DNA of 64,000 nucleotides, from positions 87,982-151,981 of the forward strand of contig NZ_FOPZ01000007.1 of the NCBI RefSeq assembly GCF_900113615.1, read 5' to 3'. The stretch comes from Halorubrum aquaticum (GTDB lineage Archaea > Halobacteriota > Halobacteria > Halobacteriales > Haloferacaceae). The notes below the pieces were generated by a model, which was not told where the DNA came from, searched no databases, and saw only the letters and a program-made list of their open reading frames with translations. Made by a program: the position numbers and the translations under genes. This document shows, piece by piece, positions 24,959-34,170 of this stretch; position 1 is the stretch's first letter; each line of letters begins with the position of its first letter.

Positions 24959-25555
24959 CTAGAGTTCGCCCTTCGTGCTCGGCGTGTCGCTCCGACGCTC
25001 GTCGATCCGCGTCGCGTCGTCGAGCGCGCGCGAGAGCGCCTTGAACAGTGCCTCCACCTCGTGGTGGGCGTTCTCGCCCGTCTCGACCGCGGCGTGGAGC
25101 GTGAGCCCGGCGTTGTGGGCTAAAGAGAGCGCGAAGTGGTCGGCCATGACGCTCGTGAACCCGCCGATCGACTCCTGGGAGAACTCGCCGGAGAACTCGT
25201 AGTACGGCCGTCCCGCCACGTCGACGACGACGCTCGCGACCGCCTCGTCGAGGGGGACCCGGCGGTCGGCGTACCGCCGGATCCCGCGCTTGTCGCCGAG
25301 CGCCTCGTCGAACGCCTCGCCGAGACAGATCGCCACGTCCTCGACGGTGTGGTGGTCGTCGATGTGGACGTCGCCGTCACAGCGGACGGTGAGATCGAAG
25401 AGGCCGTGTTTCGCGAACGACTCGAGCATGTGGTCGTAAAACCCGATCCCGGTGTCGACCTCGCTCTCACCGTCGCCGTCGATCGCGAGGGTCAGATCGA
25501 TCGTCGTCTCCGCCGTCTCGCGGGAGACGGCCGCGGTCCGGTCGTGCTCGCCCAT
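24959..25555 (-). CDS. hisB: Imidazoleglycerol-phosphate dehydratase
   Basis: A 198-residue IGP dehydratase, normal for the monofunctional archaeal enzyme. Family signatures are [16 protein letters not shown] (36-51), [14 protein letters not shown], and a second His-rich [12 protein letters not shown], which supply the manganese ligands. It performs step seven of histidine biosynthesis. hisA is 2.4 kb away on the same strand; between them lies an opposite-strand transporter pair, so the two genes are not one operon here. TATA box GCCTTAAG (plus 25577-25584) sits 26 nt upstream. Confidence 0.95.
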   Translation of the reverse strand: MGEHDRTAAVSRETAETTIDLTLAIDGDGESEVDTGIGFYDHMLESFAKHGLFDLTVRCDGDVHIDDHHTVEDVAICLGEAFDEALGDKRGIRRYADRRVPLDEAVASVVVDVAGRPYYEFSGEFSQESIGGFTSVMADHFALSLAHNAGLTLHAAVETGENAHHEVEALFKALSRALDDATRIDERRSDTPSTKGEL

Positions 25556-25576
25556 ACCGGACCGTCGGCGGGGGCT

Positions 25577-25584
25577 CTTAAGGC
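25577..25584 (-). promoter_or_regulatory. TATA box for hisB
   Basis: Minus-strand GCCTTAAG, centred 26 nt before the hisB ATG. Confidence 0.55.
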
Positions 25585-25633
25585 GATTGCGGGTGGGACG
25601 GCAGGGACGAGGAACGCGGGTAACGCGGCGGTG

Positions 25634-25641
25634 GCTATTTC
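25634..25641 (+). promoter_or_regulatory. TATA box for the APC permease
   Basis: GCTATTTC centred 31 nt before the ATG at 25669. An in-frame GTG at 25654 would be upstream of the predicted transcript start. Confidence 0.5.
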
Positions 25642-25668
25642 ACCCGCGCGGGAGTGGTTTCTCGCGGA

Positions 25669-27132
25669 ATGGACGCTCCAGACGGTCCGGACGTGCCGGA
25701 GTCGGGCGGTCCGAGCGACCCGAGGAGGGAGATCGACGCCCCGAACGATCCCGGCGGGGTCGACGTCCCGGACGTCCTCGCCGAGGTCGTCGACGCCGAC
25801 ACCGGGGAGGGGGAGCTCGAACGGACGATCGGGCTCACCGGCGGGCTCGCGATCGGGATCGGGACGATGATCGGCGCGGGGATCTTCGTGTTCCCCGGGC
25901 TCGCGGCCGAGAACGCCGGTCCGGCCGCCTCGCTTTCGTTCGCCATCGGCGCGGTCGTCGCGCTGCTCGTGGCCCTGCCGGCCTCCGAACTCGCGACGGC
26001 GATGCCGCGCAGCGGCGGCGGCTACTTCTTCATCTCGCGGGGGCTCGGCACTGCTCCCGGCGCGGTCGTCGGGCTCGGGCTCTGGCTCGGGCTCGTCTTC
26101 GCCTCGGCGTTCTACCTCGTCGGGCTCGGCAGCTACGCCGGACAGGTGTTCCTGGAGGCGGGGATCGCGCTGCCCGTCGACCCGGCGGTCCCGCTCGGGG
26201 TCGCGTTCGGGGTCGGGCTCACGGCCCTCAGCCTCTTCGGGACCGAGAACACCGCCTCGCTCCAGAACGGGATCGTGGCGGTCCTGCTCGTCATCCTCAC
26301 GCTCTTCTTGAGCTACGGGAGCCTCGACGCGCTCGGCGTGTTCGGAACGGAGAGCACCCCCGAGCGCTTCTTCCCTCCCGGCGGGCTGTTGCCGGTGCTC
26401 CAGACGGCGGCGCTCGTGTTCACCTCGTATCTCGGCTTCGCGCAGGTGGCGACCGTCGCGGGCGACATCAAGGACCCCTCGCGGAACCTCCCGCTGGCGA
26501 TGGTCGCGTCCGTCCTCGTCGTGGGCGTGTTCTACGTCGTCACGGTCTTCGTCGCGACGAGCGCGTTCGGCAGCGCCCGCCTCGGCGAGTTCGGCGAGAC
26601 CGCCATGGTCGAGGTCGCCCGCGAGTTCGTCGGGTTCCCGGGGGCGATCGCCATCGTCGTCGCCGGCCTGTTGGCGACCTTCTCGAGCGCGAACGCGTCG
26701 ATACTCAGCGCCTCGCGCGCGGTGTACGCCGTGAGCCGCGACGACCTCATCCCCGCGAGCGCGAGCCGGATCAACCTCCGGTACGGGACGCCACACGTCG
26801 CCCTGGGGCTCGCCGGCGGGCCGATCGTCGTCCTCGCCGCGACCGGGCAGGTGGAGCTGCTCGCGGAGGTCGCCTCCTTCCTCCACCTCGTGATGTACGG
26901 ACTGATCTGCGTCGCGCTGATCCGGCTCCGGCGCGAGGGCCCCGACTGGTACGCGCCGTCGTTCCGCTGTCCGGCCGGCTTCGCGGTCGCCGGCGTCGGG
27001 GCGCTCGCGAGCTTCGCGCTGATCGCGTTCATGCAACCGGCGTCGATCGGGATCGGGATCGCCGTCATGGTCGCGGCCTACGGCTGGTACCGATACTACT
27101 CGACGGACGTCGAACTGAAAGGGAGGTTCTGA
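25669..27132 (+). CDS. APC-superfamily amino acid permease
   Basis: A 487-residue amino acid-polyamine-organocation transporter. About 50 acidic N-terminal residues precede the first helix, which carries the APC signature [15 protein letters not shown]. About 12 hydrophobic segments follow. Substrate unknown; the group often moves branched-chain, cationic or aromatic amino acids. A universal stress domain protein gene begins one base after its stop, a common haloarchaeal pairing in which the Usp protein is thought to regulate the transporter. The ATG at 25669 is favoured by TATA spacing. Confidence 0.9.
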   Translation: MDAPDGPDVPESGGPSDPRREIDAPNDPGGVDVPDVLAEVVDADTGEGELERTIGLTGGLAIGIGTMIGAGIFVFPGLAAENAGPAASLSFAIGAVVALLVALPASELATAMPRSGGGYFFISRGLGTAPGAVVGLGLWLGLVFASAFYLVGLGSYAGQVFLEAGIALPVDPAVPLGVAFGVGLTALSLFGTENTASLQNGIVAVLLVILTLFLSYGSLDALGVFGTESTPERFFPPGGLLPVLQTAALVFTSYLGFAQVATVAGDIKDPSRNLPLAMVASVLVVGVFYVVTVFVATSAFGSARLGEFGETAMVEVAREFVGFPGAIAIVVAGLLATFSSANASILSASRAVYAVSRDDLIPASASRINLRYGTPHVALGLAGGPIVVLAATGQVELLAEVASFLHLVMYGLICVALIRLRREGPDWYAPSFRCPAGFAVAGVGALASFALIAFMQPASIGIGIAVMVAAYGWYRYYSTDVELKGRF

Positions 27133-27133
27133 G

Positions 27134-27907
27134 ATGACCGACACGACACCACCGGACGACCCGACACGAACCGAGACCGACCGACCCGCGGTGCTCGTCC
27201 CGCTGGAGGTGCTGGAGGGCGAGTCACCTCCGACGGGCACGCCGGACCTGCTCGCGAACGCCCACGTCGTCCTGTTGGGGTACCACGTGATCCCCGAACA
27301 GACGGCCACGGAACAGGCGAGAGAGCAGTTCGGCGAGACCGCGATGGCGAAGCTCGAGGGGTTCGCCGGCACGCTGGCGGAGGCGGGCGCGACCGTCGAG
27401 GTGCGACTCGTGTTCACTCACGACGAGCGAACGACGATCGACCGGCTCATCTACGAACACGACTGCCTCGCCGTGCTCGTTCCGAACAGCACCGAACGCG
27501 TCGAGGAGGTCCTCGTCGCCGTGCGCGGAACCGTCGGGATCGACCGAAACGCGCGGCTCGTCGCCGGCCTGTTCGCCGGCACCGACGTCGCGGTGACGCT
27601 CTATCACGTCCTCGACGACGACGAGACCACGGACGACGGCGAGACCCTGCTGAACGGGGTGAAAGCCGAACTCGTCGATCGCGGAATGGATCCCGACGGG
27701 ATCGAGGTCGTCGTCGAGGACGCGGCGGCGGCGGTCGACGCGATCGCCCGCCACGGCGAGGCCCACGACGCGGTGATCATGGGCGAGACGGACCCGTCGG
27801 TCACCACGTTCGTCTTCGGGATGCCCTCCGAACAGGTGGCGGAGCGCTTTCTCGGTCCGGTGCTGGTCGTTCAGCGGGAGCGACCCGAAGGCGAAGCCGA
27901 GGAGTGA
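27134..27907 (+). CDS. Universal stress protein A-type protein (two domains)
   Basis: A 257-residue protein with two UspA-like halves: the first begins PAVLVPLEVLEG (residues 18-29) and the second around RLVAGLFAGTD, ending in FGMPSEQVAERFLGPVLVVQ, a form of the usual G-S-V-loop. The canonical ATP-binding GxxG-9x-GS(ST) is weak, so nucleotide binding is doubtful. One base separates it from the APC permease, so it is co-translated and probably acts with that transporter. Convergent with hisA. Confidence 0.85.
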   Translation: MTDTTPPDDPTRTETDRPAVLVPLEVLEGESPPTGTPDLLANAHVVLLGYHVIPEQTATEQAREQFGETAMAKLEGFAGTLAEAGATVEVRLVFTHDERTTIDRLIYEHDCLAVLVPNSTERVEEVLVAVRGTVGIDRNARLVAGLFAGTDVAVTLYHVLDDDETTDDGETLLNGVKAELVDRGMDPDGIEVVVEDAAAAVDAIARHGEAHDAVIMGETDPSVTTFVFGMPSEQVAERFLGPVLVVQRERPEGEAEE

Positions 27908-27945
27908 CCGACCGGGCGGGTCCCGCCGGCCCCCACGTCCTCCGT

Positions 27946-28686
27946 TCAGACCTCGTCGGCGGCCGCCTGTGCCTCCCGCAGCGTGAACCGGCCCTCGTAG
28001 AGGGCGGTGCCGACGACCACGGCGGCCGCGCCGGCCTCCTTCAACGCCACCACGTCGTCGACGGTCGCGACGCCGCCCGAGGCGATCACCGGGATCTCGA
28101 CCGCCTCGACCACGCTCGCGACCGCCTCGCGGTCGATCCCCTCCAACCGTCCCTCGACGTCCACGTTCGTGAAGAGGACCGCGCCCGCACCGAGTTCCTC
28201 GTAGCGCGCGGCGGCCTCGGCGGGGTCGAGGCCGGTCCCCTCGGTCCAGCCGGCGACGACGACCTCGCCGTCCCTCGCGTCGAGGCTGACGACGACGCTT
28301 CCCGGGTGCGTCCCGTCGATCTCGGCGACGATCTCCGGGTTCTCCACCGCCGCGGTACCGAGGATCACGCGGTCGATGCCGGCGTCCACCAGCCCCCGGG
28401 CGTCCTCGGCGGTCCGGATCCCGCCGCCGAGCTGGAGGCCGACCGCGTCGTCCGTGGCGTCGACGACCGCCTCGATCGCGTCGGCGTTGGCGCGCTCGCC
28501 CTCGAAGGCCCCGTCGAGGTCGACGAGGTGGAGCGTTCGCGCGCCCGCCTCGGTCCACCGCGCCGCCGCCTCGACCGGGTCGCCGTAGCGTTTGCCCGTG
28601 CCGCGCTCGCCGCCGACGAGTTGGACGACGGAGCCGTCCTGGACGTCGACCGCGGGGATCACCTCGAACTCGGAGAAGCCGCTCAT
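27946..28686 (-). CDS. hisA: 1-(5-phosphoribosyl)-5-((5-phosphoribosylamino)methylideneamino)imidazole-4-carboxamide isomerase
   Basis: A 246-residue TIM-barrel isomerase of histidine biosynthesis. Seen: the catalytic Asp in VIPAVDVQDG near residue 12, GGGIRT, the second catalytic Asp region (VLFTNVDVEG), and phosphate-binding SGGVAT and VVGTALYEGRF. It performs the Amadori rearrangement of ProFAR to PRFAR. The start at 28686 (MSGFSEF) is set by minus-strand CGTTTAATC (28708-28717) 27 nt upstream. The general barrel is shared with HisF, but the loops fit HisA. Confidence 0.94.
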   Translation of the reverse strand: MSGFSEFEVIPAVDVQDGSVVQLVGGERGTGKRYGDPVEAAARWTEAGARTLHLVDLDGAFEGERANADAIEAVVDATDDAVGLQLGGGIRTAEDARGLVDAGIDRVILGTAAVENPEIVAEIDGTHPGSVVVSLDARDGEVVVAGWTEGTGLDPAEAAARYEELGAGAVLFTNVDVEGRLEGIDREAVASVVEAVEIPVIASGGVATVDDVVALKEAGAAAVVVGTALYEGRFTLREAQAAADEV

Positions 28687-28774
28687 ACCGGGACACACTC
28701 GCGGGATCGATTAAACGGGTCGGTCTCGGTCACGACCGGAGACGGAACCGGCGGAGTCGACGACGACACGGATC

Positions 28775-28784
28775 CCTTATGTAA
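28775..28784 (+). promoter_or_regulatory. TATA box for the thiamine ABC operon
   Basis: CCTTATGTAA centred 28 nt before the ATG at 28808. The 121-base gap shows no THI-box-like structure. Confidence 0.55.
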
Positions 28785-28807
28785 CCACCGAGTACAACAA
28801 CCAAGTA

Positions 28808-30058
28808 ATGATCGACGAGACGACGGAGGCGGACGGGTCGACGGGTCGACACACGCGGCGACGATTCATCGCGCTCGGCGGCGCGGCGGGGGTGGCGGGA
28901 CTCGCCGGCTGTAGCGCGGAGCGGACGGGAGACGACGGTTCCGGCGGCTCCGGCGACTCCGACGGCAACGAAACGAACGGCGACGGGAGCGACGGCGACG
29001 CGGAGGACGCGGGCGAGGACGGGGAGAGCGAGACGCCGACTCTGACGGTCGCGACCTACGGCGCGTTCATCGACGCGCCCTCGGTGAGCCCCGGCGAGTG
29101 GCTCAAAGGGGAGTTCGAGTCGCGCGTCGACGCCACGCTGGAGTGGGCGACCCCCGACAACGAGGTGAACCACTACGTCGAGCGCGCGGCCTCGGGCGCG
29201 CCGATCGACGCCGACCTCTACGTCGGGCTCACCACCGAGGACCTGGTTCGGATCGACGAGGAGCTCGACGACGACCTCTTCTCCGCCGCCGGCGACGTCG
29301 ACGGGGCCGACGCGGTCCGCGACGGCCTGCGCTTCGACCCCTTCGAGCGGGCCGTCCCCTTCGACACGGGCTACGTCAGCCTCGTGTACGACGGCACCGA
29401 GACGGAGGCACCGGAGACCTTCGAGGGGCTGTTGGCGGAGGAGCACCGCGGCGACCTCATCGCGCAGAACCCGGGCGGCTCCTCGACCGGCCGCGCGTTC
29501 CTGTTACACACGATCTCCCGGTTCGGCGACGGCGGCGTCGCCGCCGACGGGGACGAGGAGGCCGTCGAGGGCGACGACGGCGACCCCGACTACGACTACC
29601 TCGACTACTGGGCGGAGCTCCAGGACAACGACGTGCGCGTGCTCGGCTCCTGGGACGACGCCTACACCTCGTGGTCGGAGGGGGAAGCGCCGATCGTGGT
29701 CTCGTACTCCACCGACCAGGTGTTCGCGGACATGGAGGGCGCGGACCTCCAGGAACACCGGATCCGTTTCCTGAACGACCAGGCGTACGCGACTCCGGAG
29801 GGGATGGCGGTCTTCGCCGACGCCGACGAGCCCGACCTCGCCCGCGAGTTCATGTCGTTCATGCTGGAACCCGAGGTCCAGGGGGAGATCGCCCAGCGCA
29901 ACGTCGCGTTCCCCGCGACCGACACCGCGGAGCTCCCGGAGGACTACGCCGAACTCGCCCAGGAGCCCGCCGATCCGGTCACGTTCACGTACGACCAGCT
30001 CCAAGGGTCGCTCGACGCATGGATCACCGCGTGGGAACGCCAGTACAGGGGCAACTGA
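28808..30058 (+). CDS. thiB: Thiamine-type ABC transporter substrate-binding lipoprotein
   Basis: A 416-residue extracellular binding protein. The N-terminus has TRRRFIALGG and a lipobox LAGC with Cys35, so it is a Tat-exported lipoprotein, then an acidic Gly/Ser linker. The mature start (LTVATYGAFIDAPS and DADLYVGLTTEDL) follows the ThiB/TbpA pattern of thiamine-binding proteins, and the C-terminal sequence keeps the type 2 periplasmic fold. It delivers ligand to the fused permease 10 bases downstream. Iron (Fbp-like) is the alternative. First gene of a three-gene operon. Confidence 0.88.
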   Translation: MIDETTEADGSTGRHTRRRFIALGGAAGVAGLAGCSAERTGDDGSGGSGDSDGNETNGDGSDGDAEDAGEDGESETPTLTVATYGAFIDAPSVSPGEWLKGEFESRVDATLEWATPDNEVNHYVERAASGAPIDADLYVGLTTEDLVRIDEELDDDLFSAAGDVDGADAVRDGLRFDPFERAVPFDTGYVSLVYDGTETEAPETFEGLLAEEHRGDLIAQNPGGSSTGRAFLLHTISRFGDGGVAADGDEEAVEGDDGDPDYDYLDYWAELQDNDVRVLGSWDDAYTSWSEGEAPIVVSYSTDQVFADMEGADLQEHRIRFLNDQAYATPEGMAVFADADEPDLAREFMSFMLEPEVQGEIAQRNVAFPATDTAELPEDYAELAQEPADPVTFTYDQLQGSLDAWITAWERQYRGN

Positions 30059-30068
30059 GTCCCGGCCC

Positions 30069-31949
30069 GTGAGCGACGGATCGCGCGGTCGTGACGGGTC
30101 TGACGGGTCTGACGAATCGGACGGGACCGACAACCGGCGGGACCGTCCGGTTCGGCTCCGCGACGGGAACCGGACGACCCGGCTCGGCGATCGCATCGAG
30201 CGACGCGCGCTGACCGGACTCGCGGCCGCGACGGTCGCGGTGTTGGCGCTCGTCTTCTACTACCCGGTCGGGACCGTCCTCGTCGAGTCGGTCGTCGTCG
30301 ACGGCGCGGTCACGCTCGGCGTCTTCGCCGACCTCCTGCGCGACCCCTTCTACTTCGGCGAGCTCGCGCGGCTGTTCGCGGGCGAGAGCCCGCTCGCGGT
30401 CGTTCGGGGACTGCTCGGCGCGGATCGCCGGCTCGGGATCGTCGGATTCACCGCCTACCAGGCCGCGCTGTCGACGATCGCCAGCGTCGCGCTCGGGCTC
30501 CCCGCGGCCTACCTGCTCGCGCGCTTCGAGTTCCCCGGTCGGCGGACGCTGCGCTCTCTCACCATCGTCCCGTTCGTGCTCCCGTCGATCATGGTCGCGG
30601 TGGGGTACGTCGCCACCTTCGGCCGAAACGGGACGCTCAACGCCGTCCTCGGCGCGGTCGGGCTCGGCCCCGTCGACCTCATGTTCACGCTGGAGGCGAT
30701 CGTGATCGCCCACGCCTTCTACAACGCGCCGCTCGTCGCGCGGGTAACGACGGCCGCCTGGGAGTCCGTCGACGCCGGCGCGGTCGAGACGGCCCGGAGC
30801 CTCGGGGCGAGCCCGGCCCGGGCGTTTCTCCACGTCGTCGCGCCGCAAGTGTACCCCGCGGTCCTGATGGGGGCGGCGCTCACCTTCGTGTTCACCTTCG
30901 GGACGTTCCCCATCGTGTTGGCGCTCGGCGGGTTCGAGCTGGCGACCGTCGAGGTGTTCGTCTACCGGCTCGCGCGCGACCTGAACTACGCGGAGGCGGC
31001 GGCGCTCGCGGTCGTCGAACTCGTCATCTCGCTGTCCGTGCTCGGCGCGTACCTCCGGTACGAGGCGAGACACACGGTGACCTCGCGGGGCGTCAGGCCG
31101 CTCCCCCGGCGACCCCTCCTCCCGTCCGCACCGACGGCCCGCGAGGTGCTCCCCCGGCTCGGGCTCGGCGTCTACGGCGTCGTCGCGGCGCTGGTCTTTC
31201 TCGCACCTCTCGCCTCCATGGTCCTCGCGAGCGTCACCGGCGGGGACGGCGGACTCACGCTCGAGCACTACCGGTTCCTGCTGGAGCGCCAGCGCACGGG
31301 CGCGGCGTTTCAGGTGCGACCGTGGCCCGCCGTCCGCAACTCGCTCGTCTTCGCGGCGGCGTCGGCGCTCGTCGCGCTGCCGATGGGGGTCGTCGTCGCG
31401 GTGATCACGACCCGCGAGTACCGCGGCCGGAAGCTCGTCGACGCGGTCGCGATGGCACCCTTCGCCGTCTCGGGGATCCTCGTGGGGCTCGGGCTGCTCC
31501 GCGGGCTGGTCTTCGGCGTCGAGGTCGCGGGGTGGCGGATCGCGGTGGCCGGCTCGGCGGCGATCGTCGCCGCCCACGCCGTGGCGGGCTACCCGTTCGT
31601 CGTCCGGACGGTCGCGCCCGGCCTGGAGTCGCTCGACCGGTCGCTGATCGAGTCGGCGCGCGCGCTCGGCGCGTCGCGGGCGCGGGTGCTCCGGGACGTC
31701 GAACTCCCCTTGGTCTGGCCGGGCGTCGTCGCGGGTGCGGCGTTCGCGGTCGCCATCTCGATGGGCGAGTTCACGGCGACGGTCGTGCTCGCGACCGGCG
31801 CGGACGCCTACACGATGCCGATCGCGATCGAACGGTTCATCGGCCGGCGGCTCGGACCCGCGACCGCGATGGGCGTCGTCCTCCTCGTCGTGACCGGGGT
31901 CAGCTTCGTCGTGATCGAGCGGCTCGGGGGTGAGTACGATGGGATCTGA
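30069..31949 (+). CDS. thiP: Fused ABC transporter permease (thiamine/iron type)
   Basis: A 626-residue permease with two permease domains in one chain, as in ThiP or FbpB. The halves contain matching EAA-like loops (ETARSLGASPARAFLHVVAPQVYPAV and ESARALGASRARVLRDVELPLV in part), about 220 and 540 residues in. About 12 hydrophobic helices. The start is GTG 30069, 10 bases after thiB. An acidic, repeat-rich N-terminus (Ser/Asp/Gly) precedes helix 1. Overlaps the ATPase gene by 20 bases. Confidence 0.88.
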   Translation: MSDGSRGRDGSDGSDESDGTDNRRDRPVRLRDGNRTTRLGDRIERRALTGLAAATVAVLALVFYYPVGTVLVESVVVDGAVTLGVFADLLRDPFYFGELARLFAGESPLAVVRGLLGADRRLGIVGFTAYQAALSTIASVALGLPAAYLLARFEFPGRRTLRSLTIVPFVLPSIMVAVGYVATFGRNGTLNAVLGAVGLGPVDLMFTLEAIVIAHAFYNAPLVARVTTAAWESVDAGAVETARSLGASPARAFLHVVAPQVYPAVLMGAALTFVFTFGTFPIVLALGGFELATVEVFVYRLARDLNYAEAAALAVVELVISLSVLGAYLRYEARHTVTSRGVRPLPRRPLLPSAPTAREVLPRLGLGVYGVVAALVFLAPLASMVLASVTGGDGGLTLEHYRFLLERQRTGAAFQVRPWPAVRNSLVFAAASALVALPMGVVVAVITTREYRGRKLVDAVAMAPFAVSGILVGLGLLRGLVFGVEVAGWRIAVAGSAAIVAAHAVAGYPFVVRTVAPGLESLDRSLIESARALGASRARVLRDVELPLVWPGVVAGAAFAVAISMGEFTATVVLATGADAYTMPIAIERFIGRRLGPATAMGVVLLVVTGVSFVVIERLGGEYDGI

Positions 31950-33093
31950 GGGGAACCATCGAAAAACGGGTCCCGACGCGAACGCCCCCGTCGCGGTCGA
32001 ACTCGAGGGCGTGGGAAAGCGCTACGACGGGACGGTCGCCGTCCAGGACGTGGACCTGCGGATCCGGGAGGGGGAGTTCTTCACGCTCGTGGGACCGTCC
32101 GGCTGCGGGAAGACGACGACCCTCCGGCTGATCGCGGGCTTCGAGGAGCCCACCGAGGGACGGATCCGCTTCGGGGACCGCGACGTGTCGGGCGTCCCGC
32201 CGGAGGCCCGGAACGTGGGCGTGGTGTTCCAGAACTACGCGCTGTTCCCGCACATGACCGTCGGCGAGAACGTGGGCTACGGGCTGCGCTTCTCGGAGCC
32301 GCCGGGCGGCGCGAGTCGCGAGGAGCGCGTCCGCGAACTGCTCGAACTCGTCGACCTGCCGGGGACCGCCGACCGCGACCCCGAGAGCCTCTCGGGCGGG
32401 CAACGACAGCGAGTGGCGATGGCGCGGGCGCTCGCGCCCGGTCCCGACCTCCTGCTTCTCGACGAGCCGATGAGCGCGCTCGACGCGCGCCTGCGCGAGC
32501 GGCTCCGTCTTCAGGTGCGTTCGATCCAGCGGGAGCTCGGGATCACCACCGTCTACGTCACCCACGACCAGGAGGAGGCGCTCTCCGTCTCCGACCGCGT
32601 CGCGGTGATGCGGGGCGGGACTCCAGAGCAGGTCGCGCCGCCGCGGACGGTGTACCGCCGGCCCGCCTCGCGATTCGTCGCCGAGTTCGTCGGCGACAAC
32701 AACGTGTTCGAGGGGGTCGTCGCGGAGGGGAACGGTGGCGTCGAGGCGGGGGTCGGAGCGGACTCGACGGCCCGAACCGTCCCCGTCGACGTCGGCGGCG
32801 AGACCCTCCGCGTCGCGGTCGGTGGCGAGGCGGACGCCGAGGACGACGTCCCGCGTCCCGGCGACTCGCTGACGTTCTGCGTCCGCCCGCAACACCTGCG
32901 GGTGGGCCGGACCGAGAACGGGGTCCGGGCCGAGGCCGAGAGCGCGGAGTTCCTCGGCGAGACGACGCGGGTCCACCTCGGATGGGGCGGGCGGGAACTC
33001 GTCGTGCGGACCGAGGACCCCCTGTCGGGAACGGTCGCGGTGGGGTTCGACCCGGCCGACGCGCACGTGATCGGGGCGGATCCCGGCGAGTGA
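31930..33093 (+). CDS. ABC transporter ATP-binding protein (thiamine/iron type)
   Basis: A 387-residue ABC ATPase: Walker A GPSGCGKTT near residue 57, signature LSGGQRQR, Walker B LLLLDEPMSALD, H-loop VTHDQEEAL. A C-terminal TOBE-like domain makes it longer than bacterial ThiQ, so it resembles FbpC/PotA-type ATPases. It energises the fused permease. Starts at GTG 31930 within thiP, with the alternative ATG at 31939. The last gene of the operon. Specificity rests on the binding protein, not on this subunit. Confidence 0.88.
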   Translation: MSTMGSEGNHRKTGPDANAPVAVELEGVGKRYDGTVAVQDVDLRIREGEFFTLVGPSGCGKTTTLRLIAGFEEPTEGRIRFGDRDVSGVPPEARNVGVVFQNYALFPHMTVGENVGYGLRFSEPPGGASREERVRELLELVDLPGTADRDPESLSGGQRQRVAMARALAPGPDLLLLDEPMSALDARLRERLRLQVRSIQRELGITTVYVTHDQEEALSVSDRVAVMRGGTPEQVAPPRTVYRRPASRFVAEFVGDNNVFEGVVAEGNGGVEAGVGADSTARTVPVDVGGETLRVAVGGEADAEDDVPRPGDSLTFCVRPQHLRVGRTENGVRAEAESAEFLGETTRVHLGWGGRELVVRTEDPLSGTVAVGFDPADAHVIGADPGE

Positions 33094-33149
33094 ACGGCAC
33101 CGAACCGCGCGGCCGATACGCCTTAACGGCCCGGCCTCCAAACCGTGGT

Positions 33150-33407
33150 ATGGCCTCGGAGCCGTGTGACGTCTGTGAGCGGTCCGTCAGGATCGCCGGC
33201 GGGATCGGCGACCTCTGGAACTTCGCGTTCGAGTCGACCCAGGGGCTGACCCTGGAGCTCGCCGACGGCTCGGAGTTCTTCCTCTGTTTCGAGTGTATGG
33301 AGTCGCTGCCGGAGGACACCGAGCCGACCGCCGAGGACGTCGCCGCCCTCCGGGAACGGACCGAGCCGGTCGAGGAGGACGGTAACTCCTTCTGGCACTG
33401 GGGGTAG
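33150..33407 (+). CDS. Small four-cysteine (zinc-ribbon-like) protein
   Basis: An 85-residue protein with CDVC near the start and CFEC at about residue 49, which together can hold one zinc ion. No helix-turn-helix is apparent. A TATA-like CCTTAACGG (33119-33127) is 28 nt before the ATG, which excludes the longer upstream frame that overlaps the transporter ATPase. Conserved haloarchaeal small zinc proteins of this type are common; function unknown. Confidence 0.72.
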   Translation: MASEPCDVCERSVRIAGGIGDLWNFAFESTQGLTLELADGSEFFLCFECMESLPEDTEPTAEDVAALRERTEPVEEDGNSFWHWG

Positions 33408-33499
33408 TCGGCGACGCGAGAGACGGGCAGCCGGACGGAACCCCGGATCCGTAGCGGTCGCTGACGGCTGAAAACGACGGACCCGCCGAATACGGACGT

Positions 33500-33553
33500 G
33501 TTCTGAAACCGTTCTGAAAAGCGTTGAAAAGCGTTGAGAAGCGGTCGAAAACG
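33500..33553 (-). terminator. A/T-rich degenerate repeats between convergent genes
   Basis: Between the four-cysteine gene and the convergent membrane protein gene, a stretch of 10-12-bp degenerate repeats (cgttgaaaag-like) runs for about 54 bases. On the minus strand it shows several T4 tracts, a likely termination zone. Confidence 0.4.
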
Positions 33554-33555
33554 CT

Positions 33556-33834
33556 CTAGAGCCGGTAGCGGCGGCGCGGACCGAACCGGATGATCCGGCC
33601 GAAGGGTCGCGACGCGCTCTGCGGCACGGAGAAGTCCGCGAGGAAGCGGACGGCCGTGAGGACGACGACTCCGCCGGCCAGCAGGGCGAGCATGGCGGCG
33701 GGGTACTCCACGGCGATCAGCGCGCCCGTCACGAGCAGGAAGATCGCGAGGATCGTGCCGAGCGAGCTGGCGACCGACGGCGGGTCGCTTTGGAAGCTGG
33801 GCTGTCGGGTCGATGTTCGGTCAGTCTGTGACAT
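33556..33834 (-). CDS. Small two-helix membrane protein, function unknown
   Basis: A 92-residue protein: a polar Ser/Thr/Gln-rich N-terminus of about 25 residues, two hydrophobic segments (SLGTILAIFLLVTGALIAV and AAMLALLAGGVVVLTAVRFL), and a basic C-terminus. The start at 33834 is supported by minus-strand GGTTTATC (33860-33867) 29 nt upstream. An AT-rich region with two palindromes lies further upstream, suggesting regulation. Family unknown. Confidence 0.7.
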   Translation of the reverse strand: MSQTDRTSTRQPSFQSDPPSVASSLGTILAIFLLVTGALIAVEYPAAMLALLAGGVVVLTAVRFLADFSVPQSASRPFGRIIRFGPRRRYRL

Positions 33835-33869
33835 ATCTCTCCCTTGGCTCTGTGTAGGGATAAACCTTT

Positions 33870-33907
33870 CATATTCCAAATATGTTTTGACAATTGGTAC
33901 CATTTGT
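33870..33907. promoter_or_regulatory. Two palindromes upstream of the small membrane protein gene
   Basis: CATATT-CCA-AATATG (33870-33884) is a perfect inverted repeat just upstream of the TATA box. ACAATTGGTACCATTTGT (33890-33907) is an 18-bp palindrome with one mismatched pair. Both lie in an AT-rich patch of about 120 bases inside GC-rich DNA. Candidate operator sites. Confidence 0.4.
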
Positions 33908-34100
33908 CAGGTATATAGTGGGCCTGAAACGCGAATATACGCCGTGTAACGAGTACCATGGTAGTCGTTTCGTATTCATCAGGAATTAGAACTATACTGA
34001 TCGATCATGTTCCGAAGACGGGATCGAAGGCGGGCGGCGAGGTGCCGGATCGTCGTCGTCGCGGTGAACGCTCCGGAGTTCCACCCCGCCCCATTCCGTC

Positions 34101-34137
34101 TTCTCTCATTCCATCCCACTTTCTCTCATTCCATCCC
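34101..34137 (+). repeat. 17-bp direct repeat ahead of the second hairpin element
   Basis: TTCTCTCATTCCATCCC occurs at 34101-34117 and 34121-34137, a 20-base period, in a pyrimidine-rich stretch. The gap 33835-34422 has no gene; it holds the palindromes, this repeat, the hairpin element and the aminotransferase promoter. Confidence 0.75.
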
Positions 34138-34170
34138 GCCCCGCTCCGCTCCGTACGGTCCCGCAGGGCC

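Noticed and set aside
28687..28807. TPP riboswitch before the thiamine transporter
   Set aside because: Only 121 bases, with a TATA box 28 nt before the start, leave almost no leader; no THI-box core was seen.
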